From contig QPMI01000287.1 of assembly GCA_004431415.1 (NCBI GenBank), forward strand, positions 1-61,462: a DNA stretch of 61,462 nt. Direction: 5' to 3'. Position numbers and translations under genes: made by a program. The notes under the pieces were generated by a model. That model was not told where the DNA came from, did no database searches, and was given only the letters and a program-made list of their open reading frames with translations. Shown here in pieces: positions 12,706 to 22,736 of this stretch (within the stretch, counting starts at the first letter, position 1; each line of letters starts with the position of its first letter). Origin of the DNA: Cyanophora paradoxa (lineage: Eukaryota; Glaucocystophyceae; Cyanophorales; Cyanophoraceae).

Positions 12706-14044
12706 TCAGTTGGTCAGCATGTGTATCTCGCCATTCGGGCGCGTTCTGGAGTCGTCGTTGGGGTCCAGCCGATACGGCTGGCCCGTTCTCGGCTGTCTCT
12801 TCATCCCCATCTGCTTGGGGCGAGGGCTGTTCCGCTGCAAAGTGCTGGGTCAGTGGACGCATTCGAACTTTACGTCTTGCGCGTATGCGGGGCTTGCGGG
12901 CTTCGTACGCTTTAGCATCTTCTACATTTAGACCGTAAAAGTCCGCCTCGCTGATAGCCGGTTTCGCGAGTTGCACTGGGCGCACTGCAGCCGGTTGGGG
13001 GCCCTGGCCAGCGGTGGCGGGCTGCTGCTGCTGCTTGCTACGCTTATCGACCTTCATGCGCTGGGTGATCCCGTGTGTTTTCTCCCACTTGATCATGTCG
13101 TCGCAGCGCTTCTTCCATATCGCGCGTAGCGCTTGCTGGATCTTGTCTACGATGTCCGTCGGCGTTTGCCGCGCCTTACGCTTCGGCACGCCCAAGAGCT
13201 CGAGTGCCTTGTCGAAGCCAGAGGGAAGCACGAGGTGCAGTAGCGCGCTGGGGGGCTACGTGCGCAGCTCTGTGAGGAGCGCTCGTAGCGGCTGCCAGCG
13301 CTCGTCGGGCATGGGCTGCGTGCGCCCGTACTTGTCAGTGCACACCGCGTGCATAGGAAAGGCCAGGTGCGCTGGTTCGCCTGCCTTCCTCTTCGTGTCT
13401 GTCACCTCAAGGAAGGGAAAGAGGTGCATGATGAATGTTACGTAACAGCTGCCGAACTTACGCGTCTCTAGGAGCTTACGTACGTGCTCAACGAGCGCAA
13501 GCTGCAGTTCCATCATTTCGAACGAGGTTTGGGCACAGGTGAAGACGTGTGCGTGATCCTCGACTGGTCCCTGCCATGTCAGCGTTGGTTTTCCATCGCG
13601 GAATTCTGTTTGATGCCTGCCGCAGCGGGGGCAAGCTGCCCGCGGGTTGAGCGGCGCGTACAGTTGTGGTGCGTCCCTCACGCGGCGCTTCATCGTAGGG
13701 AGCATATTCGTCACGATCTGTATGATAGTTTTGCGCAGGCCTGACATCGCCTCATTCGGGCGGCGTGCACGCCCGCGGCCCAGTAATGTGAGTAAGTCAA
13801 ACATCGGCCGGAAGTCTGATAACGGGTGGCGGACCGCTTCTCCTGCCGAGGGAAGTGCGCGCCACGCAATGAAGCTTTGCAGGTGCACTATAGCTTTGGC
13901 GAACGTTGTTGGGTCTCCTTCTACTCGTAATGCTCTCATCTGGTATGGTCCCCAGCGCCTTGCGGCAAATTGGTCGTAGCTGGTTCCGAGTGGGTCCCGT
14001 TGGACCATAAACAGTTCTACCGAGAATCCTCCTGGCAGGAACAT
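12698..14044 (-). pseudogene. LINE C-terminal part: CCHC-like zinc finger and tail
   Basis: This is the last portion of the LINE polyprotein. It is one frame interrupted only by TAG at 13,256-13,258. The finger reads CPRCGRHQTEF followed by DHAHVFTC, the C-x2-C ... H ... C arrangement usual after the RT or RNase H of many LINEs, where it is thought to bind the RNA template. The tail has AIWKKRCDDMIKWEKTHGI, similar in form to the conserved helix near LINE C termini, then a glutamine- and arginine-rich stretch (SKQQQQP, RIRARRKVRMR). Its stop (12,698-12,700) lies inside the open frame of the neighbouring gypsy pol, which marks the junction between the two elements. Upstream, an 8-bp direct repeat ATTGAATG at 14,040-14,060 sits at the break with the next block. 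Confidence 0.75.
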
Positions 14045-14057
14045 TCAATGATACCAT

Positions 14058-15608
14058 TCAATCCTGAACGTGAAGTTGCCCTTCCTCTCGTGCCTTGTTG
14101 GCATATTTGTCCACTAGGTCATTGAATGGATCATACTTCACGTTCAGGATTTTCTCTCCCTCGTCTTCCCGTGTTACCCTGTTAGGGCGCAATTTGATCG
14201 TGGTTGCTGGGACTGAAACTGTTTTGTTGGGCGAAGTCTTCGGGGGTGCTGGTTTGGTGGGGGCTGGTCCGAGTTGGACTCCTGGGCCATTGTAGATGAT
14301 CTGGCATGCCTTCACTGCAGGTGGTGTGTCCTTGTCCATAAGGTATCGCTGGAGTGTCCAATTGAATTGCGCATTGTAGGAGTGGAACGTGATCATCGTG
14401 GGGTGGGGGAACTCTCCAAAGTAGGTTCCTGTCATTGATACCGATGTTTTAGGTACTCTGATATAATCCCACAGGATATAGTATCCGTCGAATTCCAGGC
14501 GAGTAAATGGGATGCGTGTGTATCCCGGGTGGGGCCCCTTGCCCCGCCAATGGGGATTCGCCGTTTCGTAATCTACTACCATATCGGCTCGGAGACTGGT
14601 CGGGAATTCCCGCAGGGGGTCCAAGATGATGCGGTAGCCTTGTTCTTCTATATATGTTCTCGAATATTGTGCTTCTAGTAGGATTTTCTCCCACATGGTA
14701 CTCATGATGTATCGCACTCCGTTGGGTAGGTCCAGGAGTCTATCGATTGAGACCCACGCTCCGAAGGATGTGAGGTCATCCAGTGAGTTATCATTGTCGG
14801 TGGGGTTAAATGAGTGGCAGCTGACATCCGGGGTCTGGGGGACAGGAGGCGTGACCGCGTCTGGTTGGATACTTGGTGGGGAATCTGGATATTGGAGCCA
14901 GTTGTGCGGGGTCCATCTTTGGTATAAGCAATGCGGTTTAGGGATCCAGCGTCTTTGATGTGCGGGTACCCATTGTGCTTGCAGTGATAAGCCCTTGAGT
15001 GTGGGGTGTTTCTGCTGGACGGCTTGTTGTACGGTGCGGAGTGATTGCCAGACTCGCACTTCTGCCGCGTACGGGTTCCGCAGTTGCTTCCTGGTGGTGG
15101 GTCGGCGCCCGCCAAGGCTTGCCAGCAGGTTAGCCGTCAGCAGGGAGTCGGTGTAAGCCCTTTTGTGTGTTCCGTTAAGACTGTCTACAAACATCACGCT
15201 CAGGATCTCGCCTTTGTTGTTCTCTTGTCGTCCTTAAAGGACTGTGTGTAAAACCTCACTTGCCTGTGCCTCACTCTCTTGTCGCGTCAGGCTGGCCAGT
15301 GGGGCGCCTCGGTTCAACGCTAATTCCTCGCCTTCATCGGTCAGTTTGATTGCTGAGATCCCTGTAACATTCGGAAAGCTCAGTCGCTCCATGAACCGTG
15401 GGAGGGTAATGGAGGTCGATTTCGTGCTTGTGTCTGTGTAATATGCGTTGCCGCTTCCGGCCTGGAGTTGGAGCATGTCTGAGTCCGTTAATAGGTCTTT
15501 GTTGTACGTCTCGGTCAGTCTTTTGAATGCTGCTTCGAGGAATAATATGATCTTGAACGATGACACAGATCTATCCGCAAGGTCAACGTCAGCCAGCCAG
15601 TCGGCCAT
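14058..15608 (-). pseudogene. LINE RNase H domain plus uncharacterised domain
   Basis: RNase H removes RNA from the RNA-DNA hybrid during retrotransposition. The first part has the entry strand AYYTDTST and TGISAIKLTDEGEE, then a TAA at 15,234-15,236 in the same frame, then YTDSLLTANLLASL and QAQWVPAHQ, the last being the characteristic RNase H end. After RNase H comes an unfamiliar region of about 250 residues (SFGAWVSIDRLLDLPNGVRY ... KILNVKYDPFNDLVDKYANK) with a proline-rich linker, placed before the C-terminal zinc finger. I know of no usual LINE domain at this place. The frame connects upstream to the RT block through a frameshift near 15,725. Confidence 0.7.
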
Positions 15609-15873
15609 CTGCGGTTGGAGTTGGTACCGTTCCGCCGGAGGAGCTTCCTCTTGATGGGGCTGGCCCTCGGGGATCGAGGCATCCCGGCTTTCCCTCTTAA
15701 ATTCTTCATGGAGGTACTGGGCTTCTTGTTTGATCGTCTTCTGTCATACACAGGATCTGAACTTGTTTATTCTTATGCTTAGTTTCGATACGGTCTGGAT
15801 CATTGATCAGCATCTGCTTCCTCCGTCGTCTGCCGGGGATTGTTGGTGGGGTCCACCCTTCTGGTTTGATCAC

Positions 15874-15984
15874 TTTTTTTTTTGCAAAAGTGGACGTCGC
15901 ATTGATACACCACGGCACATGTATCAATGTTCTACGTGACGTGCCCTTCCGACCGGTCATCTATCTAGCCGAAGATGCTAGCTA
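15874..15984 (-). mobile_element. short poly(A) retroposon with 15-18-bp target duplication inside the LINE
   Basis: On the minus strand, GTGATCAAACCAGAA ends at 15,985, followed by about 100 bp that begin TAGCTAGCATCTTCGG and end GTCCACTTTTGC, then ten A residues, then GTGATCAAACCAGAA again at 15,859-15,873. With the shared A residues the duplication may be 18 bp (15,859-15,876 and 15,985-16,002). Poly(A) plus a long target duplication is the signature of LINE-mediated retroposition (target-primed reverse transcription). The TAG that ends the long RT frame at 15,982 lies in the insert, and the LINE frame resumes directly after it. The source RNA is not recognised. I see no clear A and B boxes of a tRNA-derived SINE. 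Confidence 0.85.
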
Positions 15985-18900
15985 TTCTGGTTTGATCACT
16001 TTGATTACCTGAACTTTACGAATATTGTACAGGTACTCTAGCCATCTGCATCTATTATGACTGTGGCCTGGTGTTTCCAGTGCGACTTCCCAGTTGTCAC
16101 AGGCCTTGGGGTGTGGGCACCATTCGAACTGTTTGATCAGGCCTGCTGGTGTGTCTTTTGGTTCATCGTACAGTGCGAAACAATGGTTCAGAATGACCAT
16201 CCTCATTGTGCCTTGGGGGTGTTCAAAGGAGGTGTGTGATGATGTCGATTGGGCTGGGGAGGCTGGTACTTGCAGTGGGGGTTCGGCCTCATCCTCTGTC
16301 ACAGATCCACTGGATGCTTCTCCTGTCACGTCTGTTTCAACTGAGCTACTCTCGTAACTGTGCTCCGATTCGGGGTACGTGTATGTAAGTGTGTCGTTTT
16401 GGATGTCAACGATCACGTGTGCTATAACCTCGCCTAGCAGTCCTGCCGTGGTCATCACGTAGTCTCCTACTCGGATGTCCGTTTCAAAGGTTTTGAGCGC
16501 GTGTTTGACCTGGAGCGTGGATGGGAGGGGTGATTCTAACTTGCCCGTGGCTGGGTCTCGTAGTTCGAATCTGACTGTTTTGAACCATGTAGGTTCTGTC
16601 TGGCGGTGGAAAGGGACTTGTCCTCTCATTCTTAGGTCCGCCCAGCTGGCCAGCCTCTGTCCATCAGCTGTGCAGACGTCTTGCGTAGTAAGCAGGCCAT
16701 GGTCTCTGAGCTGTGGACCGTGCTTCTTGAGTGTGTGGCTTGAAAGGTGCGTGGTAATGACGTAGTTTCGGCTTAGATTCTTGACTCGCTCATGTGTCCA
16801 TTTAGGAGTGAGGATCTGGAGTTCACCGCTTGGGGCCAGGTGATATGTCCCGTCGTTTCTGCTGTCGAAGAAGAGGTTGGACTCAATCATTTCGCGCGCA
16901 ATCCCAAGGATCAGGTTTTCGTTGGCCTGTCGCTCGGAGATGCGCAGTTGTGGGTAGCAGCTCGGCAACAGAACTAAGCCCAGTTCATATTGCGTTGCTT
17001 TTACCCGGTGCTGATATACTTTGCTGACCAGGGTATCAGCCACATGGTTGAGTCTCGTCTTCTCGTCTAGGAGGTGCATTTTTAGCTGGTAGTATTGTAT
17101 TGGGTGTAAACCGTAAATGTCGGGCGTGTGGAGTACTGCGGACGGGAACCCTCGGTGAAGACTTGCTTTTTCTTTGAGTAACCCTCGAAATATACGATCG
17201 ATTTGATTTCGTTTCGTCTCAGACAAAGTGAGCACTTTGAGTCCGTATGTTATCCGTGGCATTATCACTACGTGGGTGAGGAAGATGATTTCTGTGTCTG
17301 TCAGGCGTTTTGGTCGGAGGATAGCTGCTGCCATCTTGGCCTTCTCGAGCATGTTCTGGAATTGGTGCGTCCAGTTCAGTGTCATCGTGAACCAAACCCC
17401 AAGAAATTTAAATGTTTCGTTGGGCTGGTGGATTTTAGGAACCGGAACCAGTCCTGCTCTCGTATAGATTTTTAGTTTTGTCAGGGGTTTAGCTTTGCTG
17501 AGTCGGGGTCGCCAATATGTTGCTACTGTTTTTGGCACGCTCAGCTCTATGTCGTGTACCGTATAGAACGCTGACATTAGTTTGACCATTTGCTGGAGTC
17601 CTTCTATTGACCCGCTAAGCAGGACGTCGTCGTCAGCGAAGGCCACATCATCCACCCAAACTGGATCTGGGGCCCATTCCTGGGGTAGTCCTTTCTTCTG
17701 AGGAGCCGGTCCAAACTGGTAGCTCCAGCCATTTTGCTTTGCAAGTTTAGATATGATTCGCTCTTTCTGATCTACAAAAATCCGCCAGAAGAGTGGGCTT
17801 TGGTTTGCTCCTTGCGCCATTCCACATTGGATCTCAAATAGGTCTGACAGCCCCAATCCCGTTATTGCTCGTCCCATTCTCTTCTCATCCCATCTTCTGA
17901 AGAAGGCAATGATTATCTCTGGGATCTTCTTTTGCCGGAGGGCTTTTTCGAGGGACAACCACATGACGCTACAGTATGCCTTTTTGACGTCGACGCCCGC
18001 TTTATAGATTGGCTTGTTAAACTTGTGTGCGTCTTCAATAGCTGCTCTCAAGATGTATAAGGGTTCCTCTGTGCCTACCCCTGGAGTGAATCCAAAGTTC
18101 GACTCGCTCAGGATTTTGTTATCCTGCATGATTATGGTGAGTCGTTCTGTGTAAATACTTGCCACTATTTTCAGCAGTGTGTCTTGAAGGGCGATGGGGC
18201 GCAGATTCTCTAATGTACCGTCGTGTGTGCCTGTCTTCGGAAGGGGACATATGAGTGCTTCTGCCATTGGGGCTGGCATATCATCCAGGTCCATGAGTTC
18301 CCAGATGATTGCTTTGATCAGCATCCTTAGTGACGCTGTAAATTCTGTTTCTACAATCGCGTCGGCAGTTCCTATGTGCTTCAGCTTGTCTTCTGCCTGT
18401 GCCTTTTCTCCCGGACTGTACTTCAGTGGAAGGTACAGGAATTTGATCATTGCATTGCTTAATTGTGATGGTCCTGCTGCTCCGTTTTGGAGTCCGCCTA
18501 TTATTCTATCTAATTCCTTGTCGTCCGGTAGGTTTGTTGCGTTTGCATATGCCTGGTGTTTGATGTCCTCTCTTTCGGCATGCATCGCGATCAGGGCTTC
18601 CGTCACCTCTTGGCCGAAGAGTTTCAGCCATTCTGTTTTATCTTCTATAGGTGCACGTGGCGCCCACGAATTCTTCCAGTGATTGGCCATGACGGACGTC
18701 ACTGTGTTTGAGTCGTTACTGTGCTGTAGTTGGCCCTTCTCGTCTTTCCATACTACATGCATCAGCGGTGTGCGTGATCGTTTTTCCATCACTCCCGCTA
18801 TGTATGACCCCATTTGTTTGTGGTTCTCCAGCTTGGTCCATCTTTTGTGTATTAGGGCCTGCATCTTCAGTCTGTGGTGACTGTTCTTCGCTCTGGAGAT

Positions 18901-19962
18901 CTTGGAATCCATCGTTTCCAGCCAGCTCTTCCAAGTTTCGCAGAAAGCCTCCCACGGTTCGTCTTTCTTGTATTCTGGTGGCGGCTCCAGTTTGGACGGC
19001 TTGTATTTTGGGATGTCGTGCTGGATGTTATCTTTATCCTCGTCTATCTCCTGGTTGTGCTGCTTGATGTGTGCTCGCAGACGTCCTACTTCTTCCAGTT
19101 TGCTGGGGGCGTCTTGTGGTGCCTGTACCCATGCCTTGAGGAGGGTGCGCCCCCGTCGAACCAGGGCTACGTCTGGGGTTGTGCTTGGATTCTTCATTTT
19201 CTGGACGGTTCTATCTCTAAATATCTCCGCTTTAGCAAACTCTGGTTTCCGTGCTGCAGTTTGCATGGTGGGAACTATGGCTGTTACGATTGTGTGTAGC
19301 CTTGTCAGCCGTTCATCCTTGGGGCGGCGTAGTTCCTGTGTTGGATGACTTAATTCGTTTATAATTTCCTCGACCTGGCGGCCTATAGATCTGTCCAGTT
19401 CTTCCATTACTTTCACCTTGTACTTGGTGCGAACTTCAATGTCCTGTTCTTCAATTGTAAACCGTGGGGGTCCTGGAACCGGTGCGTTCGGTTTATTCGA
19501 TCCTTTGATTTCCATCTCCATTGCCTTGAAGTTGAAGTCGGCGCAGACCGGGAGGTGGTCGGAGTGGCCAGGTTGGTGTGCTGCTATCGCAATGGCCCGG
19601 GCTCCTTTCGTTGCTGGTCGGACGTCGGCTGTTACCACCATCGTGTCAAGTCGTGCGGCGTGGAGGGCTGCTCCTTTGCCCGCCCAGAATGTAACCTCCC
19701 CGGGCTGTCCGATGTCCGTCAGTCCCCATTCATTTTGCATTGTTGTCCAAAATGTTCTGTCTGGCCCTGATCTGTTGCTCCAGGTCCCGTTTGTGATTCG
19801 ATCCTGCTGGGGGTTTGCCACACTGTTAAAGTCTCCAGCTAGTATAATCGAGCATTTAACTGGGCTGGCGTATGCTGTTGCTCTGATTGTGGTATGGATG
19901 TATTCTATAAGGTCCTCCTGTTCTTTCTTGTGACCCGTGTCTCGCCGTTCAGTTGCTGGCAT
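15982..19962 (-). pseudogene. LINE endonuclease C-terminal half and reverse transcriptase
   Basis: A 1,326-codon open frame. The start is the rest of the EEP endonuclease that nicks target DNA, with LAGDFNSVAN (catalytic Asp/Asn) and QPGHSDHLPVCADF (the SDH motif) within the first 150 residues. The RT follows, with PLPKTG and ENLRPIALQDTLLKI, GVDVKKAYCSV (first catalytic Asp), GMAQGANQSPLFW and VAFADDDVLLSG (catalytic FADD). Beyond the thumb are FKFLGVWF and a long connecting region. Near the end there is a small beta-rich segment (RVGDYVMTTAGLLGEVIAHV) resembling SH3- or Tudor-like folds, an acidic serine-rich linker, and a cluster CPHPKACDNWE ... HSHNRC that could bind zinc. The endonuclease N terminus lies upstream, separated by one TAA (19,963-19,965). 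Confidence 0.88.
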
Positions 19963-19965
19963 ATA

Positions 19966-21432
19966 TTAGGAGGCAATGATGATCTTTTTAGCTGCGAAGT
20001 TCAGTTCCACCCCTATTGGCCTTCCCGGCCAGGTAAACCGTTTTCCTATATGGATCTTGAGTCGTTCGCTCAACCATAGGCCGGTCCCCGACCCACGCGG
20101 GTCTTTCTTCCTGCCCGAGTGCAAGAAGACTCCGTCCTTCGAGTATTGTGTTTGCCAGATTTTCCCTTTTGTTTCAGAGGCGTTGGTTTCCTGAAGGGCT
20201 AATATGTCATAGGACCACTCTCGTGCTGTAGTCAGGGCCATAGACAGTTTGTCTTCATTGAGTGTCTGGCAATTCCAGGATGTGATCCTAACCAGGTCGT
20301 CTGGCTTCTGCTTTTGTATTTGGATGGGGTCCTGACCAAAGTGTGTGTCGCTGTGGTCTAGTGCTCCCTCCAAGCTCTCTTGGATAATTCTCTCACTCTC
20401 AAGGGCTGAGGTTGTGGGAAGTTGCCCGATGCAGCCTATGAGCACTATCATCAGGACGAAGTTTGTGAGCGCTCGCTTTCTTGACTGAGCAGTGGCTATC
20501 CGGGAGGTTCCTTCAATAAGTAGCAGTGGTCCGAGAAGGTAGGGGCAGGACACTATAATGGGAATGATTACCTCTTGCAGATGTGCGATCACGGCATGCA
20601 ATACCATTGCAGCTTGTTGTATTTTGTTTTGTTCATGGACTACTCGTGATTCTTGGTCTGTTCTGCTCAGTATCCTGCGGCAGCGAAATCGTCCCGCACT
20701 TGGTTGGAGGACGGCACGTGGGTCTGGGAGTTGGGGCCGAGGCCCCCACGCCCCCGTGGGTTTCCGCGGCCGTGGCCGCCCCGCCCGCCCCGTCCGCCCC
20801 GTCCGCCCTGTCCATCCTGTCCCGGTCCGTTGCCAGGCCGATCCTGTGGTGAACATGCGGGGGAATGTCAATGTTTGGCCCAGGTTCTGCCTTAGTTCCT
20901 TGGGTCTGGTGCACCGGTTTGTGTGGGCACTTGTCTGCCTTATGGATGTACGATTCAAGCTCCTCGCAGATATCAGATGTCTGGCTGAAGCATGTTTTAC
21001 AGAAGGGTGCCCAATTGAATCGTCCATTCCAGTTGGGGATGTGAATGGCGTAAATGTGGGCTTCGGAGACCCCTGTGACTGTGTGAGCTGGAGTACATCA
21101 TGTTTAGGAGGGACGTGCCGTCTTCCATCTCGTAGATTGTTGCCACTACTTGGCCTGCGACCACCGCTTGCTTCCGCTGGGCCAGCGCCATCAGCTCTGA
21201 GAGGGCTCGGGACTGCGGCAGGGACATGCGCCCCAGTTGAAACCACAGTCTGGAGTCGATGGGGAGCCGATGCATCTGTGACTCTGTTGAGTTTTCTCTG
21301 GTTACATTCTGAATGAAGACTCACCGCTCGAATCCTTCTGGCCAACATGTCATTTGCCTCTTGCTTCTCATGGTCCTCATCTCCAATCTCCAATCCGACA
21401 GTAATGTATGTTGGCATTTCTTCGTGGAACAT
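19966..21432 (-). pseudogene. LINE 5' region: zinc-finger ORF1 remnant, two membrane-like segments and EEP start
   Basis: The frame starts at ATG 21,432 and ends in TAA beside the RT block. Its C-terminal part is the first third of the EEP endonuclease (RITSWNCQTLN, DILALQETNAS). Before it are two strongly hydrophobic stretches, VIIPIIVSCPYLLGPLLLI and NFVLMIVLIGCIGQL, about 30-40 residues apart, each long enough to span a membrane. The upstream 800 bp seem to be coding in changing frames: one frame gives MSLPQSRALSELMALAQRKQ, another gives FCKTCFSQTSDICEELES and KADKCPHKP, a likely zinc-binding gag-type motif. A GC-rich 9-bp repeat (about 20,775-20,815) lies between them. ORF1 is therefore decayed while EEP is almost intact. 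Confidence 0.65.
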
Positions 21433-21440
21433 CGTTGTTC

Positions 21441-21628
21441 GAAGCCCCCTGCGGGTTGTCCCACGGCCAATCGAGCTGCGCCGCCGTCCCCCCGTTCTGC
21501 GGCTGCTCGACCGTCACCACCTTGCACGTCTCACCGGCAGCCAGGCGGGACCCGCGCCGCAGGCTCCAGACCCGTGCGCCAAATACGTTGGAAAGGATGC
21601 GCTGCCACAGGAGCTGCGCAAGAAACAT
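21441..21628 (-). pseudogene. 5' part of a virus-like gene, cut by the LINE
   Basis: Starts at ATG 21,628 and reads about 62 codons before the LINE boundary near 21,440. The product begins MFLAQLLWQRILSNVFGARV and later has AGETCKVVTVEQPQNGG and LDWPWDNPQG, a natural-looking composition, unlike the arginine-rich noise of the other frames here. It is transcribed away from the next gene, with only 26 bp between the two ATGs, so a shared divergent promoter would be very short. I do not recognise the protein. Confidence 0.45.
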
Positions 21629-21654
21629 CCTGCCCTCTTCAAGGGGTCGCGAAA

Positions 21655-22315
21655 ATGTCTCGCACCCAGACCATCCCGCCCGTCCTCGTTCACGCCCGCC
21701 AGCCGCCCGCCTACCACGCGTATCCGGACCCCTTCTACGCGCCATTCTCAGCCTTGCAGGGGCCGCCCGCATCATCGCCCCCCCCCAAGAGCGCATCGCC
21801 CATCTTCGTTCAGATCCACGCACGACCCTCAACCCCGACGGCAACAAAGTTCAGCCTCGTACACCCCCGTCTACATGCTCAAGTTCGCCGTCCAGGGGGT
21901 GAGGCTCGAGACTCCCTCGTACTTCCTCACGTTCTCGAGCCTATGAACGAACACCGCGATCCCGGAGGTCCGCAGCGAGGGGGGGCTGGTCATGGAGGGC
22001 GTGCAGGAGAAGATCGTCGTCACCTGCAACGAGATCCCGAACCTCCGGGCCTCACAATCTTACCAGTACCCTGCGCGGTACATCCGGACGCTCATGCAGA
22101 CGGGGCTGAGGAACATGGACGTGACCGTCGAGGCGTGGAACTTTGATGCAAAGACATTTGTGGCACCGTGGGTCCAGGCAGACGAGGACCTTCCTTCCAT
22201 CCCATACACAGAGGGGGGCAGGTCGGTGGAGCGCATGATCGACCGCTCGCTCGACATCAAGCTCATGATCATGCCCCAGGTGGCGGCCGGCGAGACGATC
22301 CTGGCCGCCTCTTAA
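21655..22315 (+). pseudogene. virus-like cluster 1, gene 1 (unrecognised, broken)
   Basis: Begins at ATG 21,655 (MSRTQTIPPVLVHARQPPAY) with a proline-rich N terminus. The frame changes between about 21,800 and 21,870, continues through SYTPVYMLKFAVQGVRLE, meets TGA at 21,944-21,946 and goes on in the same frame from 21,947 through MEGVQEKIVVTCNEIPNL to TAA at 22,313-22,315. The last 107 codons (from 21,992) are intact: NMDVTVEAWNFDAKTFVAPW and MIDRSLDIKLMIMPQ suggest a beta-rich fold, as in capsid or other virion proteins, but I cannot name a family. The next gene starts 20 bp downstream on the same strand. One frameshift and one stop make it a remnant, unless they are sequence errors. Confidence 0.5.
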
Positions 22316-22334
22316 TTTGTGGGGGTAGGGGTAG

Positions 22335-22703
22335 ATGGATTCCGAAAGCGTCACTTTCCTGCACAACCCCCACTGCCCGTACGTCCAGCGGGTCGAGGAT
22401 GCGATCCCAGAGCTTAAGAACCCGTACTCGACAGCCCAGGAAGGAATCATCAAGATGACCCTGCGCGAGTTCATGGCGGACCTGCGACTCCGAAGCGCGA
22501 TTGTTCAGCCAAGCACGGTGCAGGTGCCGCCGCTGGGGACGCCCTCCGTCTTCACGGGGGGGTGGCTCTACCAGGGAACACAGGAGAGCATCCTGGTTCT
22601 GCGTGCGGCCGTTCAAAGGTCAAGGCCGCGGTCCCGCGTCGGCTACGGCGGGTTCGCGTCACATCAGCTGCCCATGTCCGGCTGGGGCGGGGGTGGCTTC
22701 TAA
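22335..22703 (+). CDS. virus-like cluster 1, gene 2 (unrecognised, 122 aa)
   Basis: An intact frame from ATG 22,335 to TAA. The N terminus (MDSESVTFLHNPHCPYVQRV) contains an HxPHCP-type His-Cys patch. The middle is amphipathic (GIIKMTLREFMADLRLRSAI), and the C terminus is glycine-rich (SGWGGGGF). It follows gene 1 by 19 bp and precedes gene 3 by 33 bp, all on the plus strand, so the three could come from one transcript or from tightly packed viral units. No family is recognised. Confidence 0.55.
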   Translation: MDSESVTFLHNPHCPYVQRVEDAIPELKNPYSTAQEGIIKMTLREFMADLRLRSAIVQPSTVQVPPLGTPSVFTGGWLYQGTQESILVLRAAVQRSRPRSRVGYGGFASHQLPMSGWGGGGF

Positions 22704-22736
22704 ATTTGTTCTGAGCAAGGAGTAGTTGGAATCCCA

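Larger units (their letters stand above)
12698..21440 (-). mobile_element. long non-LTR retrotransposon (LINE) with EEP, RT, RNase H and zinc finger
   Basis: About 8.7 kb of minus-strand coding remnants in the order ORF1-like zinc-finger region, apurinic-type endonuclease, reverse transcriptase, RNase H, an uncharacterised domain and a C-terminal zinc finger. The combination of EEP and RNase H puts it with the RNase H-bearing LINE clades (I/Tad/R1-like group); the exact clade is not decidable by eye. Breaks are few: TAA at 19,963-19,965, a retroposon insertion at 15,874-15,984, a frameshift near 15,725, TAA at 15,234-15,236, a break near 14,050 and TAG at 13,256-13,258. The ORF1 part has several frame changes. 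The right end interrupts virus-like cluster 1. No poly(A) tail is seen at the left end, where gypsy pol begins at once. Confidence 0.85.

Noticed and set aside
12698-13258. The last minus-strand LINE block as the missing gag of the adjacent gypsy element
   Set aside because: It is in the same frame as the zinc-finger block of the LINE (only a TAG at 13,256 between them) and has the LINE-type C-terminal helix, not a gag fold.
15874-15984. A tRNA gene or a known spliceosomal RNA as the source of the retroposed segment
   Set aside because: I could not fit a cloverleaf, A and B boxes, or the conserved parts of U1, U2, U4 or U6.
20558-21316. Plus-strand frame of 252 codons opposite the LINE 5' region
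   Set aside because: It mirrors the minus-strand ORF1 and EEP coding sequence and is proline/arginine-rich noise from a GC-rich repeat.
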